This document shows positions 26,388 to 35,588 of a DNA stretch of 64,000 nucleotides, one piece after another; the first letter of the stretch is position 1, and every line of letters begins with the position of its first letter. Position numbers and translations under genes: made by a program. A model generated the notes under the pieces. It saw only the letters and a list, made by a program, of their open reading frames with translations, made no database searches and was not told the origin of the DNA. Source of the stretch: Akkermansia muciniphila (GTDB lineage: Bacteria > Verrucomicrobiota > Verrucomicrobiia > Verrucomicrobiales > Akkermansiaceae); the NCBI RefSeq assembly GCF_018709685.1, contig NZ_JABDHQ010000004.1:163510-227509 (forward strand), given 5' to 3'.

Positions 26388-26543
26388 GGCACCATCAGAC
26401 CATGCCTGCGGCCTCAAATCAATCGGTAAAGTGTGGCATTCCGTGCCGGAACAGGCCTTTTTTCAAAAAAATGAGGCTCCGGTACGGATTCGGGAACAAT
26501 ATTTGATTGCTCTCAAGCGGGATTTGTTTCTTTATATAGGATT

Positions 26544-27512
26544 ATGTTCAGCAAATCCAAAGTGAAGAAAGTGGATTTCGTCACCCTGTCCAAATTTTAC
26601 GGCAAATACAAGGAAGCCCTCCAACTGGAGCTGATCAACAGCCCGGCCGGACTCAGCCGCCATATTTGCGAGCCGGCCCTCAACCGCCCCGGCCTGGCGA
26701 TTGCCGGCTTCTACTCCTACTTTGCCAACAAGCGCATCCAGGTCTTCGGCTCCGCGGAGCTGGCCTACCTCCAGAAACTGCCGGAAGGCATGCGCAAATC
26801 CCGCATCCAGCGCATGTTCCGGTGCGAGGTGCCGGGCATCGTCTTCTCCCGTGACCAGGACCCGCCCCAGGAAATCGTGGAGCTGGCGGACGAGGCCGGG
26901 GTCTGCGTCTTCCGCACCAGCCTGGTCACCATGAAGTTCGTCAACTCCGCCACCATCATTCTGGAAAACGAATTCGCGGAAAGCCTTACCCTGCACGGCT
27001 GCATGGTGGACGTCCGCGGCGTGGGAGTCCTCATCCGCGGGAAAAGCGGGGTGGGAAAAAGTGAAACGGCCCTGGGCCTGATTGAACGCGGCGCGGCCCT
27101 GGTGGCGGACGACATGGTGTACGTGCGCAACGTGGGCGGAGAGCTGGTGGCCAGCGCCCCGGAAATGAGCCGCGGCTTCATGGAGGTGCGCGGCCTGGGC
27201 ATCGTCAACATCACCACCCTCTTCGGCCTCAAATCCATCCGCCACAACAAGCGGCTGGACCTCATCGTCACCCTCATTCCCGCCAAGGACCAGGAGGCCC
27301 TGGACAGGCTGGGGCTGGAGCGGGAGGGCCTGGACGTCCTGGGGGAAAAAGTGCTCCACGTGCAGCTCTCCGTGGCCCCCGGCAGGGACATTGCCCGCCT
27401 GGTGGAAGTGGCCGCCATGGACTACCATCTCAAGGACATGGGCATTGACATGGCCGGGGAGTTCAACCGGCGCCTCATGTCAAACTTCCAGCCTCCTGAA
27501 AACCAGGACTGA
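26544..27512 (+). CDS. hprK: HPr kinase/phosphorylase
   Basis: 322 residues. The P-loop is RGKSGVGKSETALGL (K172 in GKS), with the HprK-specific signature MEVRGLGIVNI further on. The N-terminal domain (about 1-130) matches the family. HprK phosphorylates and dephosphorylates Ser46 of HPr according to ATP, phosphate and sugar intermediates; Gram-negative versions are usually regulatory. ptsH and ptsI follow directly, and Ser46 of that HPr is intact. A TATATA box sits 5 nt before the ATG and no Shine-Dalgarno is seen, so the message may be leaderless. Confidence 0.96.
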   Translation: MFSKSKVKKVDFVTLSKFYGKYKEALQLELINSPAGLSRHICEPALNRPGLAIAGFYSYFANKRIQVFGSAELAYLQKLPEGMRKSRIQRMFRCEVPGIVFSRDQDPPQEIVELADEAGVCVFRTSLVTMKFVNSATIILENEFAESLTLHGCMVDVRGVGVLIRGKSGVGKSETALGLIERGAALVADDMVYVRNVGGELVASAPEMSRGFMEVRGLGIVNITTLFGLKSIRHNKRLDLIVTLIPAKDQEALDRLGLEREGLDVLGEKVLHVQLSVAPGRDIARLVEVAAMDYHLKDMGIDMAGEFNRRLMSNFQPPENQD

Positions 27513-27550
27513 CAAAAAACTCTTGGAAAAAAGCTTCAATTAGTGTACTT

Positions 27551-27567
27551 ACGGTTGTAGCAACCGT
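27551..27567. promoter_or_regulatory. Palindrome before ptsH, possible operator
   Basis: ACGGTTG-TAG-CAACCGT is a perfect 7-bp inverted repeat with a 3-nt centre, 23 bp before the ptsH ATG, in the hprK-ptsH gap. It could be a repressor site or a short hairpin in the message. Nothing shows which. Confidence 0.35.
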
Positions 27568-27590
27568 TATCACCCCTTACTTCAAATTCC

Positions 27591-27857
27591 ATGGTTACCA
27601 AGGAACTCACTATCATCAATAAACTCGGCATTCACGCACGTCCGGCTGCTCAATTCGTCAAACTGGCCAGTAAATTTGATGCAGACATTGTCGTGGAGAA
27701 GGATGGCGAAGAAGTTGATGGAAAGAGTATTCTGGGACTGATGATGCTGGCCGTGGGCCACGGCTCCAAGGTCACCATCACGGCGGAAGGGAAAGATGAA
27801 CAGGAAGCGTTGAACGCGCTGGAAGACCTGATTTCCCGCAAGTTTGAAGAAGATTGA
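27591..27857 (+). CDS. ptsH: Phosphocarrier protein HPr
   Basis: 88 residues. His15 (GIHARPAAQF) takes phosphate from EI; Ser46 (DGKSILGLMML) is the HprK target, both at their classic positions. The length is standard. In the PTS it passes phosphate to EIIA proteins, but no EII gene is in the window. ptsI follows after 46 nt. Confidence 0.98.
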   Translation: MVTKELTIINKLGIHARPAAQFVKLASKFDADIVVEKDGEEVDGKSILGLMMLAVGHGSKVTITAEGKDEQEALNALEDLISRKFEED

Positions 27858-27903
27858 ACAACTCCGGCTCACAGCCATATGAGACCGGGCCATTAGCCCG
27901 CAG

Positions 27904-29682
27904 ATGATTCAGGAACCCATTTCCACGGAAGAAACCTGGCTTCAGGGCATTCCCGTTTCCCCCGGCATCGCCCTGGGAAAAATCAAAATTCAGATCAGCG
28001 GTTCCAAGGAACCCGTGGCTTATGAAATTTCCCCGGAGGAGGTGGACGCCGAGCTGGTGCGCTTCCACCAGGCGCTGCAGGCCACTGCGGAGCAGATCCG
28101 GGCCCTGCGCGAGCGCATGATTCAAATCTCGGGGGAAAAGGACGCCTCCATCTTTGACGCCCATATCCTTCTGCTTCAGGACAAGGTCATTCTCCAGCAG
28201 GTTCAGACGGAGCTGCTCCGGCGCCACCAGAACGTGGAGCACATCTTTTATGTGGTCATGCAGAACTACATGGAAGTGCTGCGCCGCGTGGACGATCCCT
28301 ATCTGCGCGCCAAGACCGCGGACATGGAGGACGTCATGCAGCGGGTCATCAACAACCTCCGCAGCACGGAACCCCTGGAAGACGAGGAAGAGGAGGAAGA
28401 GGCCCAGGTGCTGGTGGCCTACGATCTGACCCCGTCCGACACGGCGGCGATGGACGCCAGCCTGATCCACGGGTTCGCCACGGAAATAGGCTCCTCCGTC
28501 TCCCACACCGCCATTCTCGCCCGCTCCATGGGCATTCCCGCCGTGGTGGGGCTGGACCAGGCCCTTCTGAAGGTGGAAAGCCACGCCCCCGCCATCCTGG
28601 ACGGGTACAAGGGCGTGCTCATCCTGAAGCCCACGCAGGAGACGGTGGAATACTACAACCGCCTCCAGGTGGAAAAGGAAAAGGCCTACAAGGCGCTGGA
28701 AGCCCTGCGGGACCTCCCCACCATCACCAGGGACGGCCGCAACATCCGCCTTTCCGTCAATGTGGAATTCCCGCATGAATACTCCGGCATCAAGGAAGTG
28801 GGGGCGGAAGGCGTGGGCCTGTTCCGCACGGAATTCTTCCTGCTGGGAAACCCCGCGGGCATGCCGGATGAAGAGGAACAGACGCGCTATTACAAAAAAC
28901 TGGCGGAAGGCTGCGCTCCTCACGGCGTGATCTTCCGCACGCTGGACGCCGGAGGGGACAAACTGCCGTGCGAGCGGCTCCGCACGCCGGAACCGAATCC
29001 TTTCCTGGGCTGGCGCGGCATCCGCGTCTCCCTCAGCCGCCCGGAACTCTTCAAGCAGCAGCTCCGCGCCATCCTCCGCGCCTGCGCGGACACGCCCGGC
29101 TGCGGCATCATGTTCCCGATGATCTCCGGTTATACCGAGGTGATCACGGCCAAGCATCTCCTTCAGGAATGCCGGGAGGAACTGGAAGAGCAAAACATCC
29201 CCTATGCGCGGGACCTGAAAGTGGGCATCATGATTGAAGTGCCCAGCGCGGCCATCATGACGGACGTGCTCGCCAGGGAAGTAGACTTCTTCTCCGTGGG
29301 CACCAATGACCTGACGCAGTACACCATTGCCGTGGACAGGGTGAACAACCGCGTAGCCAACATGTTCCGACCCACGCACCCCGCCGTGGTGCGCATCATC
29401 GGCATGACGATCACCGCCGGGGAAAAAGCCTGCGTCCCCACGGCCATCTGCGGGGAAATGGCAGGGGACATCACCCTGCTCCCCCTGCTGATAGGGCTGG
29501 GCGCCACTTCCATCTCCGTGGGCGTCCACCTGGTCCCCATCATCCGGTACGCCATCCGCAATCTGGACTATGGGAAATGCCGGGAAATGGCCCGGCAGGC
29601 CCTGAACGCCCCCAACAGCAGAACCATCGTGGACCTGAGCACGGCCCTCGCCAGGAAATCCTATCCGGCCCTGTTTGAATAA
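27904..29682 (+). CDS. ptsI: Phosphoenolpyruvate--protein phosphotransferase (enzyme I)
   Basis: 592 residues. The N-terminal HPr-binding and phosphohistidine domains carry the active His201 in GSSVSHTAILARS; the C-terminal PEP barrel has RTLDAGGDKLPC, PFLGWRGIR and IMIEVPSAA, then GTNDLTQYTIAVDR. An acidic run (DEEEEEEA, near 160) in the linker is longer than usual. The enzyme moves phosphate from PEP to HPr His15. Co-transcription with hprK and ptsH is likely. Confidence 0.97.
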   Translation: MIQEPISTEETWLQGIPVSPGIALGKIKIQISGSKEPVAYEISPEEVDAELVRFHQALQATAEQIRALRERMIQISGEKDASIFDAHILLLQDKVILQQVQTELLRRHQNVEHIFYVVMQNYMEVLRRVDDPYLRAKTADMEDVMQRVINNLRSTEPLEDEEEEEEAQVLVAYDLTPSDTAAMDASLIHGFATEIGSSVSHTAILARSMGIPAVVGLDQALLKVESHAPAILDGYKGVLILKPTQETVEYYNRLQVEKEKAYKALEALRDLPTITRDGRNIRLSVNVEFPHEYSGIKEVGAEGVGLFRTEFFLLGNPAGMPDEEEQTRYYKKLAEGCAPHGVIFRTLDAGGDKLPCERLRTPEPNPFLGWRGIRVSLSRPELFKQQLRAILRACADTPGCGIMFPMISGYTEVITAKHLLQECREELEEQNIPYARDLKVGIMIEVPSAAIMTDVLAREVDFFSVGTNDLTQYTIAVDRVNNRVANMFRPTHPAVVRIIGMTITAGEKACVPTAICGEMAGDITLLPLLIGLGATSISVGVHLVPIIRYAIRNLDYGKCREMARQALNAPNSRTIVDLSTALARKSYPALFE

Positions 29683-29808
29683 GGGCCGCACCTCCGGGGG
29701 GCTCTACAGGAAAAACGTAAGATTCCATCCCGGCAAACTGCCGCCGGAATACGAATCCTTGACAGAATCCGGCATTTGGTGCGTTATATTAACGTTAACC
29801 CTTCTGTT

Positions 29809-31497
29809 ATGCATATTCCCAAAACAGCCGTCTTTCTTGCCATGTTCCTCTCGGGAAGCGCCTTCTTCGCTTCCGCAGCTCCTTCACCTGCATCCCGCGC
29901 GGCAGCCCAGAAGCGCCCCAACATCATCCTCTTCCTGGTGGACGACATGGGCTGGCAGGATACCTCCCTGCCCTTCTGGCGGGAAGCGGACGGCACTCCG
30001 AAGCCCACTTTCCTGAACAAGCGCTACCGCACGCCCAACATGGAGGCCCTGGGCAAGCAAGGCATGGTATTCACTAACGCCTACGCGCAGCCTATCTGCT
30101 CCCCCAGCCGGTGCAGCCTCATCTCCGGCATGAACTCCGCCCGCCACCGCGTCACCAACTGGACGCTCCTCCGGGACCAGACCACGGACGCCGGCCACAA
30201 GGCGCTGAAGGCCCCTGCGGACTGGAGCATCAATGGCGTCCAGCCGGTGGGCACCAAGGCCTCCGGCACCACCAGCCTTCCCCTGACGGAAGAGAAAATC
30301 CAGTACAAGATGGAGAAGCCCTTCACCCCGGTGCTGGGCCTGCCCGCACTACTCAAAAAACAGGGATACACCACCGTCCACTGCGGAAAGGCCCACTTCG
30401 GCTCCAAAAACACTCCGGGGGCCAATCCCAAACTCTTTGGCTTTGACTACAACATCGCCGGCACGGAAATAGGCGGTCCGGCGGACTACCGGGGCTCCCA
30501 GAAATACGGCACGGGGAATTTCCACGTCCGCGGCCTGGACGAGAACAATTATTATGAAAACGACGTGTTCCTGACAGAAGCCCTGACGCAGGAAGCGCTG
30601 AAACGGCTGGACGCCATCCGGAAGGACCCCAAGGAAGCGGACAAGCCCTTCTACCTGTACATGTCCCATTACGCCATCCATGCCCCCTTTGACGCGCGCG
30701 GGTATGACAAGCGCTTTGCGGAAGAATACTCCAACCCGAATGACGGCCACAAATGGTCCGACAACGAGAAGAGGTACTCCGCCCTGATCCAGGGGATGGA
30801 CAAGAGCCTGGGGGACATCCGGGAATATCTGAAAAAGAACAATCTGGATAAAAACACCGTCATCATCTTCATGGCGGACAACGGCGGCCTGGCCATCAGC
30901 GGACGCATGGGGAACAAGGAATCCAACTACCCGCTGAGCTTCGGCAAGGGCTCCAACCGGGAAGGCGGCATCCGGGAACCGATGATCGTTTACTGGCCCG
31001 GCGTCACCAAGCCGGAAACCGTCTGCACCACTCCCGTCATCATTGAAGACTTCTTCCCCACCATTCTGGAAATGGCGGGAGCCAAAAAGATACAGGCCCC
31101 CCAGGCCATTGACGGCAAAAGCTTCGTCACCCTGCTGAAAGGCGGCAAAATGAACCCCAACCGCCCCCTGCTCTTCCATACGCCCAACGTGTGGGGGGAA
31201 GGAAACGGGAACAACTCCCTTTACTCCCCCAGCACGGCCATGCGCCAGGGGGACTGGAAGCTGATCTACTGGCATCCCGACCAGAAGTTTGAACTCTTCA
31301 ACATCAAGGAAGACATCAGCGAGGAGCACAACCTGGCGAAACAGCACCCGGAACGCGTGAAAGCCATGGCCAAGACCATGACCGCCCTGCTCAAGGACCG
31401 CAAGGCCCAGATGCCCACGTACAAGAAGGACAACCCCGCCGGAGCCCGGGAAGGCTCCCCCGTGCCGTGGCCGGACCAGGCGGCGGCCAGGCTGTAA
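29809..31497 (+). CDS. Secreted S1-family sulfatase
   Basis: 562 residues from ATG at 29809; an upstream TTG is unlikely because the signal peptide starts at this methionine (hydrophobic core to about residue 23, ASA-AP cleavage). Metal-binding Asp45-Asp46 (FLVDDMGWQD) and the formylglycine motif C97-S-P-S-R101 are intact, so maturation by an anaerobic or aerobic sulfatase-maturating enzyme is expected. IIFMADNGG near residue 352 supplies further metal ligands. Such sulfatases remove sulfate esters from host glycans such as mucin, or from glycosaminoglycans. The gene has its own terminator and no sugar-degrading neighbours here. Confidence 0.93.
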   Translation: MHIPKTAVFLAMFLSGSAFFASAAPSPASRAAAQKRPNIILFLVDDMGWQDTSLPFWREADGTPKPTFLNKRYRTPNMEALGKQGMVFTNAYAQPICSPSRCSLISGMNSARHRVTNWTLLRDQTTDAGHKALKAPADWSINGVQPVGTKASGTTSLPLTEEKIQYKMEKPFTPVLGLPALLKKQGYTTVHCGKAHFGSKNTPGANPKLFGFDYNIAGTEIGGPADYRGSQKYGTGNFHVRGLDENNYYENDVFLTEALTQEALKRLDAIRKDPKEADKPFYLYMSHYAIHAPFDARGYDKRFAEEYSNPNDGHKWSDNEKRYSALIQGMDKSLGDIREYLKKNNLDKNTVIIFMADNGGLAISGRMGNKESNYPLSFGKGSNREGGIREPMIVYWPGVTKPETVCTTPVIIEDFFPTILEMAGAKKIQAPQAIDGKSFVTLLKGGKMNPNRPLLFHTPNVWGEGNGNNSLYSPSTAMRQGDWKLIYWHPDQKFELFNIKEDISEEHNLAKQHPERVKAMAKTMTALLKDRKAQMPTYKKDNPAGAREGSPVPWPDQAAARL

Positions 31498-31517
31498 AGG
31501 CATCTCCACCCCTCCCC

Positions 31518-31583
31518 GGAAAGCCGCATTATTCCCTTTTCTTTTAAGGAAACAGGGAGTATGGTGCGGCTTTCCTGTTTTTA
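31518..31583 (+). terminator. Rho-independent terminator of the sulfatase gene
   Basis: GGAAAGCCGCA (31518-31528) pairs perfectly with TGCGGCTTTCC (31565-31575); more imperfect pairing (TTCCC/GGGAG) lies inside, and TGTTTTTA follows. It sits 20 nt past the sulfatase stop. Confidence 0.85.
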
Positions 31584-31612
31584 TTCCCTTTCTCTATTCT
31601 CTTTACAACGCC

Positions 31613-32530
31613 ATGAAGAACCTTCTTTCCATAGAACAGCTTACCGGAGACGAAATCAAGGACCTGCTCGCGCTGGGCCACAGGCTCAAGGCGGAACGCG
31701 GCCATCACGAACATCTGCCCCTGAAAGGCCAGACCTGGGCGCTCATTTTCTCCAAATCCTCCACCCGCACCCGCGTCTCCTTTGAAGTGGGCATCAGCGA
31801 ACTGGGCGGACGCCCCATGTTCCTTTCCGTCCATGACATCCAGCTGGGGCGCGGAGAACCCATCAAGGACACGGCCCGCGTGCTGGGCCGCATGATCCAC
31901 GGTGCTGCCATCCGGACCTACGGCCAGCAGGAAGTGGAGGAATTCGCCAGCTTCTCCGGCATTCCCACCATCAACGCCCTGACGGATGAGGAACACCCCT
32001 GCCAGATTCTGGCGGACCTGCTCACCATTGAGGAAATCTACGGCCCCGGTTCCTGGAAGGATATGAAGATCGCCTTCGTGGGGGACGGGGACAACAACAT
32101 GTCCCGCTCCTGGATGTGGGCGGCCAAGCGGCTGGGCTTCACGCTCGCCATCGGCGCGCCGACCAACTACCTGCCTCTGGAAGACTTCCGCAGGCATCTG
32201 GACTGCGACAACGTCATCTTCACCACGGACCCCGTGGAAGCCGTCAGGGGGGCTTCCGTCATCAACACGGACGTGTGGCTCTCCATGGGCCAGGAAGCGG
32301 AAGGCCTGTCCAAGGAAAAGCACTTCTACCCCTACCAGGTGAACAAGGAGCTTCTGGCGCATGCCGCGCCCAACCACTCCGCCTTCCACTGCCTGCCCGC
32401 CTACCGCGGCAAGGAAATCACGGAAGACGTGCTGGAGCACTTCGCGCCCGTTATCTTCCGGGAGGCGGAAAACCGCGTCCACGCCCAGAAGGCCGTTCTC
32501 GCCACGCTGGCGGAAGCAAACCGGGCATAA
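31613..32530 (+). CDS. argF: Ornithine carbamoyltransferase
   Basis: 305 residues. The carbamoyl-phosphate loop is SKSSTRTRVSFEVG (residues 43-56), and HCLPAYRGKEI near 260 is the ornithine-site signature (HCLP). It makes citrulline in arginine synthesis. Length is standard. sufE starts 24 nt downstream. No other arg gene is in the window. Confidence 0.96.
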   Translation: MKNLLSIEQLTGDEIKDLLALGHRLKAERGHHEHLPLKGQTWALIFSKSSTRTRVSFEVGISELGGRPMFLSVHDIQLGRGEPIKDTARVLGRMIHGAAIRTYGQQEVEEFASFSGIPTINALTDEEHPCQILADLLTIEEIYGPGSWKDMKIAFVGDGDNNMSRSWMWAAKRLGFTLAIGAPTNYLPLEDFRRHLDCDNVIFTTDPVEAVRGASVINTDVWLSMGQEAEGLSKEKHFYPYQVNKELLAHAAPNHSAFHCLPAYRGKEITEDVLEHFAPVIFREAENRVHAQKAVLATLAEANRA

Positions 32531-32554
32531 CCTGCCTTTCCCTCATCCCAAGCC

Positions 32555-32974
32555 ATGAACTACGAAGAACGCCTGCAAGACCTGCTGGATGAACTGGACC
32601 TGTTCCAGGACTGGACGGAACGGTATGAATACATCATCAGCCTGGGCAAGAAGCTGCCGAAGATGGATGAATCCCAGAAAACGGACGACTCCCTCATCAA
32701 GGGCTGCCAGTCCCGCGTGTGGCTGCATACGCAGCCGGACAAAGGCGTGCTGAAACTCTCCGCGGACAGTGACTCCCTCATCACCAAGGGACTCATTGCC
32801 GTATTCGTCCGGCTCCTCTCCGGGCTGCCGCCGGAGGAAATCCTGAAGGCGGACATGTCCAAGCTGGACAAAACAGGGCTGAAGGACCACCTGGCACCCA
32901 CCAGGGCGAACGCCCTCAACTCCATGGCCGCCCAGATCAAGCAGGCCGCCATGAACATGGTGGAACACCCCTGA
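32555..32974 (+). CDS. sufE: SufE-family sulfur acceptor
   Basis: 139 residues. The sulfur-accepting cysteine is in LIKGCQSRVWL (Cys51), with DWTERYEYIISLGKKLP before it and GLPPEEIL later, all family marks. SufE takes sulfur from SufS cysteine desulfurase and passes it to Fe-S cluster assembly. No sufS is close. It lies between argF (24 nt) and a PEGA lipoprotein (11 nt). Confidence 0.95.
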   Translation: MNYEERLQDLLDELDLFQDWTERYEYIISLGKKLPKMDESQKTDDSLIKGCQSRVWLHTQPDKGVLKLSADSDSLITKGLIAVFVRLLSGLPPEEILKADMSKLDKTGLKDHLAPTRANALNSMAAQIKQAAMNMVEHP

Positions 32975-32985
32975 TCCCCGTCACG

Positions 32986-33366
32986 ATGACCCACGGCCTT
33001 CTCCCGCACCTCTTCCTCCTTTCCGCGGCGTGCTGCGCGTGCATCTCATGCACCAGCGCCCCCAGGGACATGACCATCCGCAGCGTCCCTTCCGGGGCCA
33101 GCCTGCGCGTGAACGGGGATTATGTGGGGCAGGCCCCCGTCACCCTCTCCCTGAACAGGCACAAGCCCATTCACGTGGCGGCGGACAAGCCCGGCTGCCT
33201 TTCCACGGAAAAAACGTTTTATCCGGAGATGACCACGCAGGGAGCCATTCTGTGGGGGAGCAATAACGAAAAGTCCAAGGACTTCAAGACGGATACCCTG
33301 ACCATCCGCCTGAAAAAAGCGGAATCCGGAGCTCCGCCCCTGCGGGAGCTGCCCGCGCAGTGGTAG
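32986..33366 (+). CDS. PEGA-domain lipoprotein
   Basis: 126 residues. A signal peptide ends in a lipobox with Cys22 (CISC), so it should be lipid-anchored. RSVPSGASLRVNGDYVGQAP (residues 32-51) is the PEGA motif pattern (P-x-G-A-x-V...G). PEGA domains are small beta-sandwich modules found in surface proteins. The C-terminal part is charged. It follows sufE by 11 nt; a functional link is doubtful. Confidence 0.8.
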   Translation: MTHGLLPHLFLLSAACCACISCTSAPRDMTIRSVPSGASLRVNGDYVGQAPVTLSLNRHKPIHVAADKPGCLSTEKTFYPEMTTQGAILWGSNNEKSKDFKTDTLTIRLKKAESGAPPLRELPAQW

Positions 33367-33466
33367 CGACTGTCCCGCCCGCGCATCACGCGCGACCCTG
33401 TCCCGCTTTTTTCTTAATGCGCCGGAAATCCTCTGGATCTGGCAGGCTGGTTCGCCCCATTCCCTG

Positions 33467-35506
33467 TTACCCTTCCTCCTGCCCGGCGTGCCGGGTCATG
33501 ACGGCGGAGCCCACCCTTTTCAGGACCAGGGCCGTGCGCGGCAGCAGGTATAGGGAAAGATTCCCGTCTTCATCCGTGAAATGCGGAATGGAGCCGTCCT
33601 GCCGGCCAAAGCCACCGAAGCGGGCGCTGTCCGTATCCAGCACCACCCTCCATTCCCCCTTCTGGGGCGCGGGCAGCACGTAATCCATGATCGCGCGGTC
33701 CCCCGACCAGTTGAACACAAACAGCAGGCCTCCGCGGTGGAACGCCATGACCTGGTTCCCCTCATCAATATTCAGCGGGAACGGCGGCGGATTATTCAGC
33801 AGGCGGGCATCCAGGGCCATGCGGACCATCGCCTGGTCAAAGGCATTCAGGAACTTGAACCTGAGGGAGGGATTGTCCACCAGGGACCATTGGCGGCGGC
33901 AGTGCTCATAGGACCAGCCGTTGCCTTCACGCGGAAAATCAATCCACTCCGGATGGCCGAACTCGTTGCCCATGAAATTCAGCCAGCCTTCCCCGCCCGT
34001 CGCCATGGTTACCAGGCGGATCATCTTGTGTAGCGCCATGCCGCGGTCAACGACCACGCTCTGCTGGTCCACGGCCATCTTCCAGTACATTTCCGCATCC
34101 ATCAGGCGGAACGCCAGCGTCTTGTCCCCCACCAGGGCCTGGTCATGGCTCTCGCAGTAAGCCACGTGGGGTTCTCCGTAGCGCCGGTTGGTCAGCGTAT
34201 ACCACATGTCCCCCATGCTCCACTCCTCATCCTTCTTCTCCTTGAGGAGCTTGATCCAGTAATCGGGAATGCCCATGGCCAGCCTGTGGGAAAAGCCCAG
34301 GCCCCCCTCATCCACCGGGCGGCACAGCCCCGGCATGCCGGACATGTCCTCCGCAATGGCGATCGCGCCCGGCTTCACCCGCTGAATCAGCGTGGAGGCC
34401 AGCTGCAAATAAGCCACGGCGTCCAGGTCCACGGACGGCCCGAAGTACGCGCCCAAATCCCCGAACGGTTCATGCCCGCGGTGGAAATACAGCATGGACG
34501 TCACGCCGTCAAAGCGGAAGCCGTCAAAGCGGAACTCCTCCAGCCACCAGCGGACGTTGGACAGCAGGAACTCGATCACCTCGTCCCGGCCATAGTCAAA
34601 ACAGCAGGAATCCCAGTCCGGATGATGCCCGCGCTCTCCCGGCAGGAAATACATGCCGCCGGAACCGTCAAAATTGTTCAGTCCCTCCGCCTCATTCTTC
34701 ACGGCGTGGGAATGCACCACGTCCAGCAACACGGCGATGTTCAGGCCGTGCGCCTGGTCAATCAGGTACTTCAGGTCCTCTGGCGTGCCGAAGCGTGAGG
34801 AAGGAGCAAAGAAGGAGGAGACATGGTAACCGAAGGAGCCGTAATAGGGATGCTCCTGCACGGCCATGAGCTGCACGGTATTATAACCCAGGCTGGCGAT
34901 GCGGGGGAGAACCTCGTCCGCAAACTCACGGTACGTATGCACGCGCCCCTCTTCCCCGCCCATGCCCACATGCGCCTCATAAACGAACGGCACCTCTATC
35001 CGGGAAGGGTCAAAACCGTTATTCCGCCACTCATAGGGGTGTTCCGGCATCCACACCTCTCCGGCAAAATCATAAGTGGAGGGGTCCTGCACGGCCCTGG
35101 TAATCCAGGCGGGAATACGGTCCTTCCCCGTTCCGTCCGCGCCGATCACATGAACCTTCACCTTCTGCCCGTGGGCCAGCGCATCAGGCGGCAGTGTAAT
35201 CTCCCACACGCCGCGCTCATTCCGCACCAGCGGGTGGCTCTCCCGGTCCCAGCCGTTGAAATCCCCCGTAAGGAACAGGGCGCGGGCGGCAGGGGCCCAT
35301 TCCCGGTACGTCCACGCGCCCGTCTCCGGATCACGGTTGAGGCCGTAATAGCGGTAACCCTGCGCATACCCCTCCAGGGAGCCCGCATGCTGGTTGATCC
35401 TTTTCATCTTCAGGTCAAACAAGCGCTGGCGGTCGCGTATCTGGCGGGAATAAGGCTGCAGCCATCCGTCCGCCATCACCAAACCGGGAATAGGGGGTCT
35501 TCTCAT
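33467..35506 (-). CDS. glgB: 1,4-alpha-glucan branching enzyme
   Basis: 679 residues from ATG at 35506, with GGAG about 13 nt upstream; a TTG 16 codons earlier is less likely. A CBM48 domain (YREWAPAARALFLTGDFNGW, about residues 65-85) precedes the GH13 barrel: VLLDVVHSHAV (region I), FRFDGVTSMLYF (nucleophile Asp, region II), IAIAEDMSG (acid/base Glu, region III) and a late NEFGHPEW (region IV). The pattern is closest to eukaryotic-type GBE rather than E. coli GlgB. It makes alpha-1,6 branches in glycogen. No glgA or glgC is close; the neighbour is a cytidylyltransferase fusion 82 nt upstream. Confidence 0.95.
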   Translation of the reverse strand: MRRPPIPGLVMADGWLQPYSRQIRDRQRLFDLKMKRINQHAGSLEGYAQGYRYYGLNRDPETGAWTYREWAPAARALFLTGDFNGWDRESHPLVRNERGVWEITLPPDALAHGQKVKVHVIGADGTGKDRIPAWITRAVQDPSTYDFAGEVWMPEHPYEWRNNGFDPSRIEVPFVYEAHVGMGGEEGRVHTYREFADEVLPRIASLGYNTVQLMAVQEHPYYGSFGYHVSSFFAPSSRFGTPEDLKYLIDQAHGLNIAVLLDVVHSHAVKNEAEGLNNFDGSGGMYFLPGERGHHPDWDSCCFDYGRDEVIEFLLSNVRWWLEEFRFDGFRFDGVTSMLYFHRGHEPFGDLGAYFGPSVDLDAVAYLQLASTLIQRVKPGAIAIAEDMSGMPGLCRPVDEGGLGFSHRLAMGIPDYWIKLLKEKKDEEWSMGDMWYTLTNRRYGEPHVAYCESHDQALVGDKTLAFRLMDAEMYWKMAVDQQSVVVDRGMALHKMIRLVTMATGGEGWLNFMGNEFGHPEWIDFPREGNGWSYEHCRRQWSLVDNPSLRFKFLNAFDQAMVRMALDARLLNNPPPFPLNIDEGNQVMAFHRGGLLFVFNWSGDRAIMDYVLPAPQKGEWRVVLDTDSARFGGFGRQDGSIPHFTDEDGNLSLYLLPRTALVLKRVGSAVMTRHAGQEEG

Positions 35507-35588
35507 TATCCAATGATACTCCGCCGCAATCAGCAGGGTCAAGGAGAAAGACAATCATCCCCAACCGTCCCCAAACAGGAGGAGTTCC

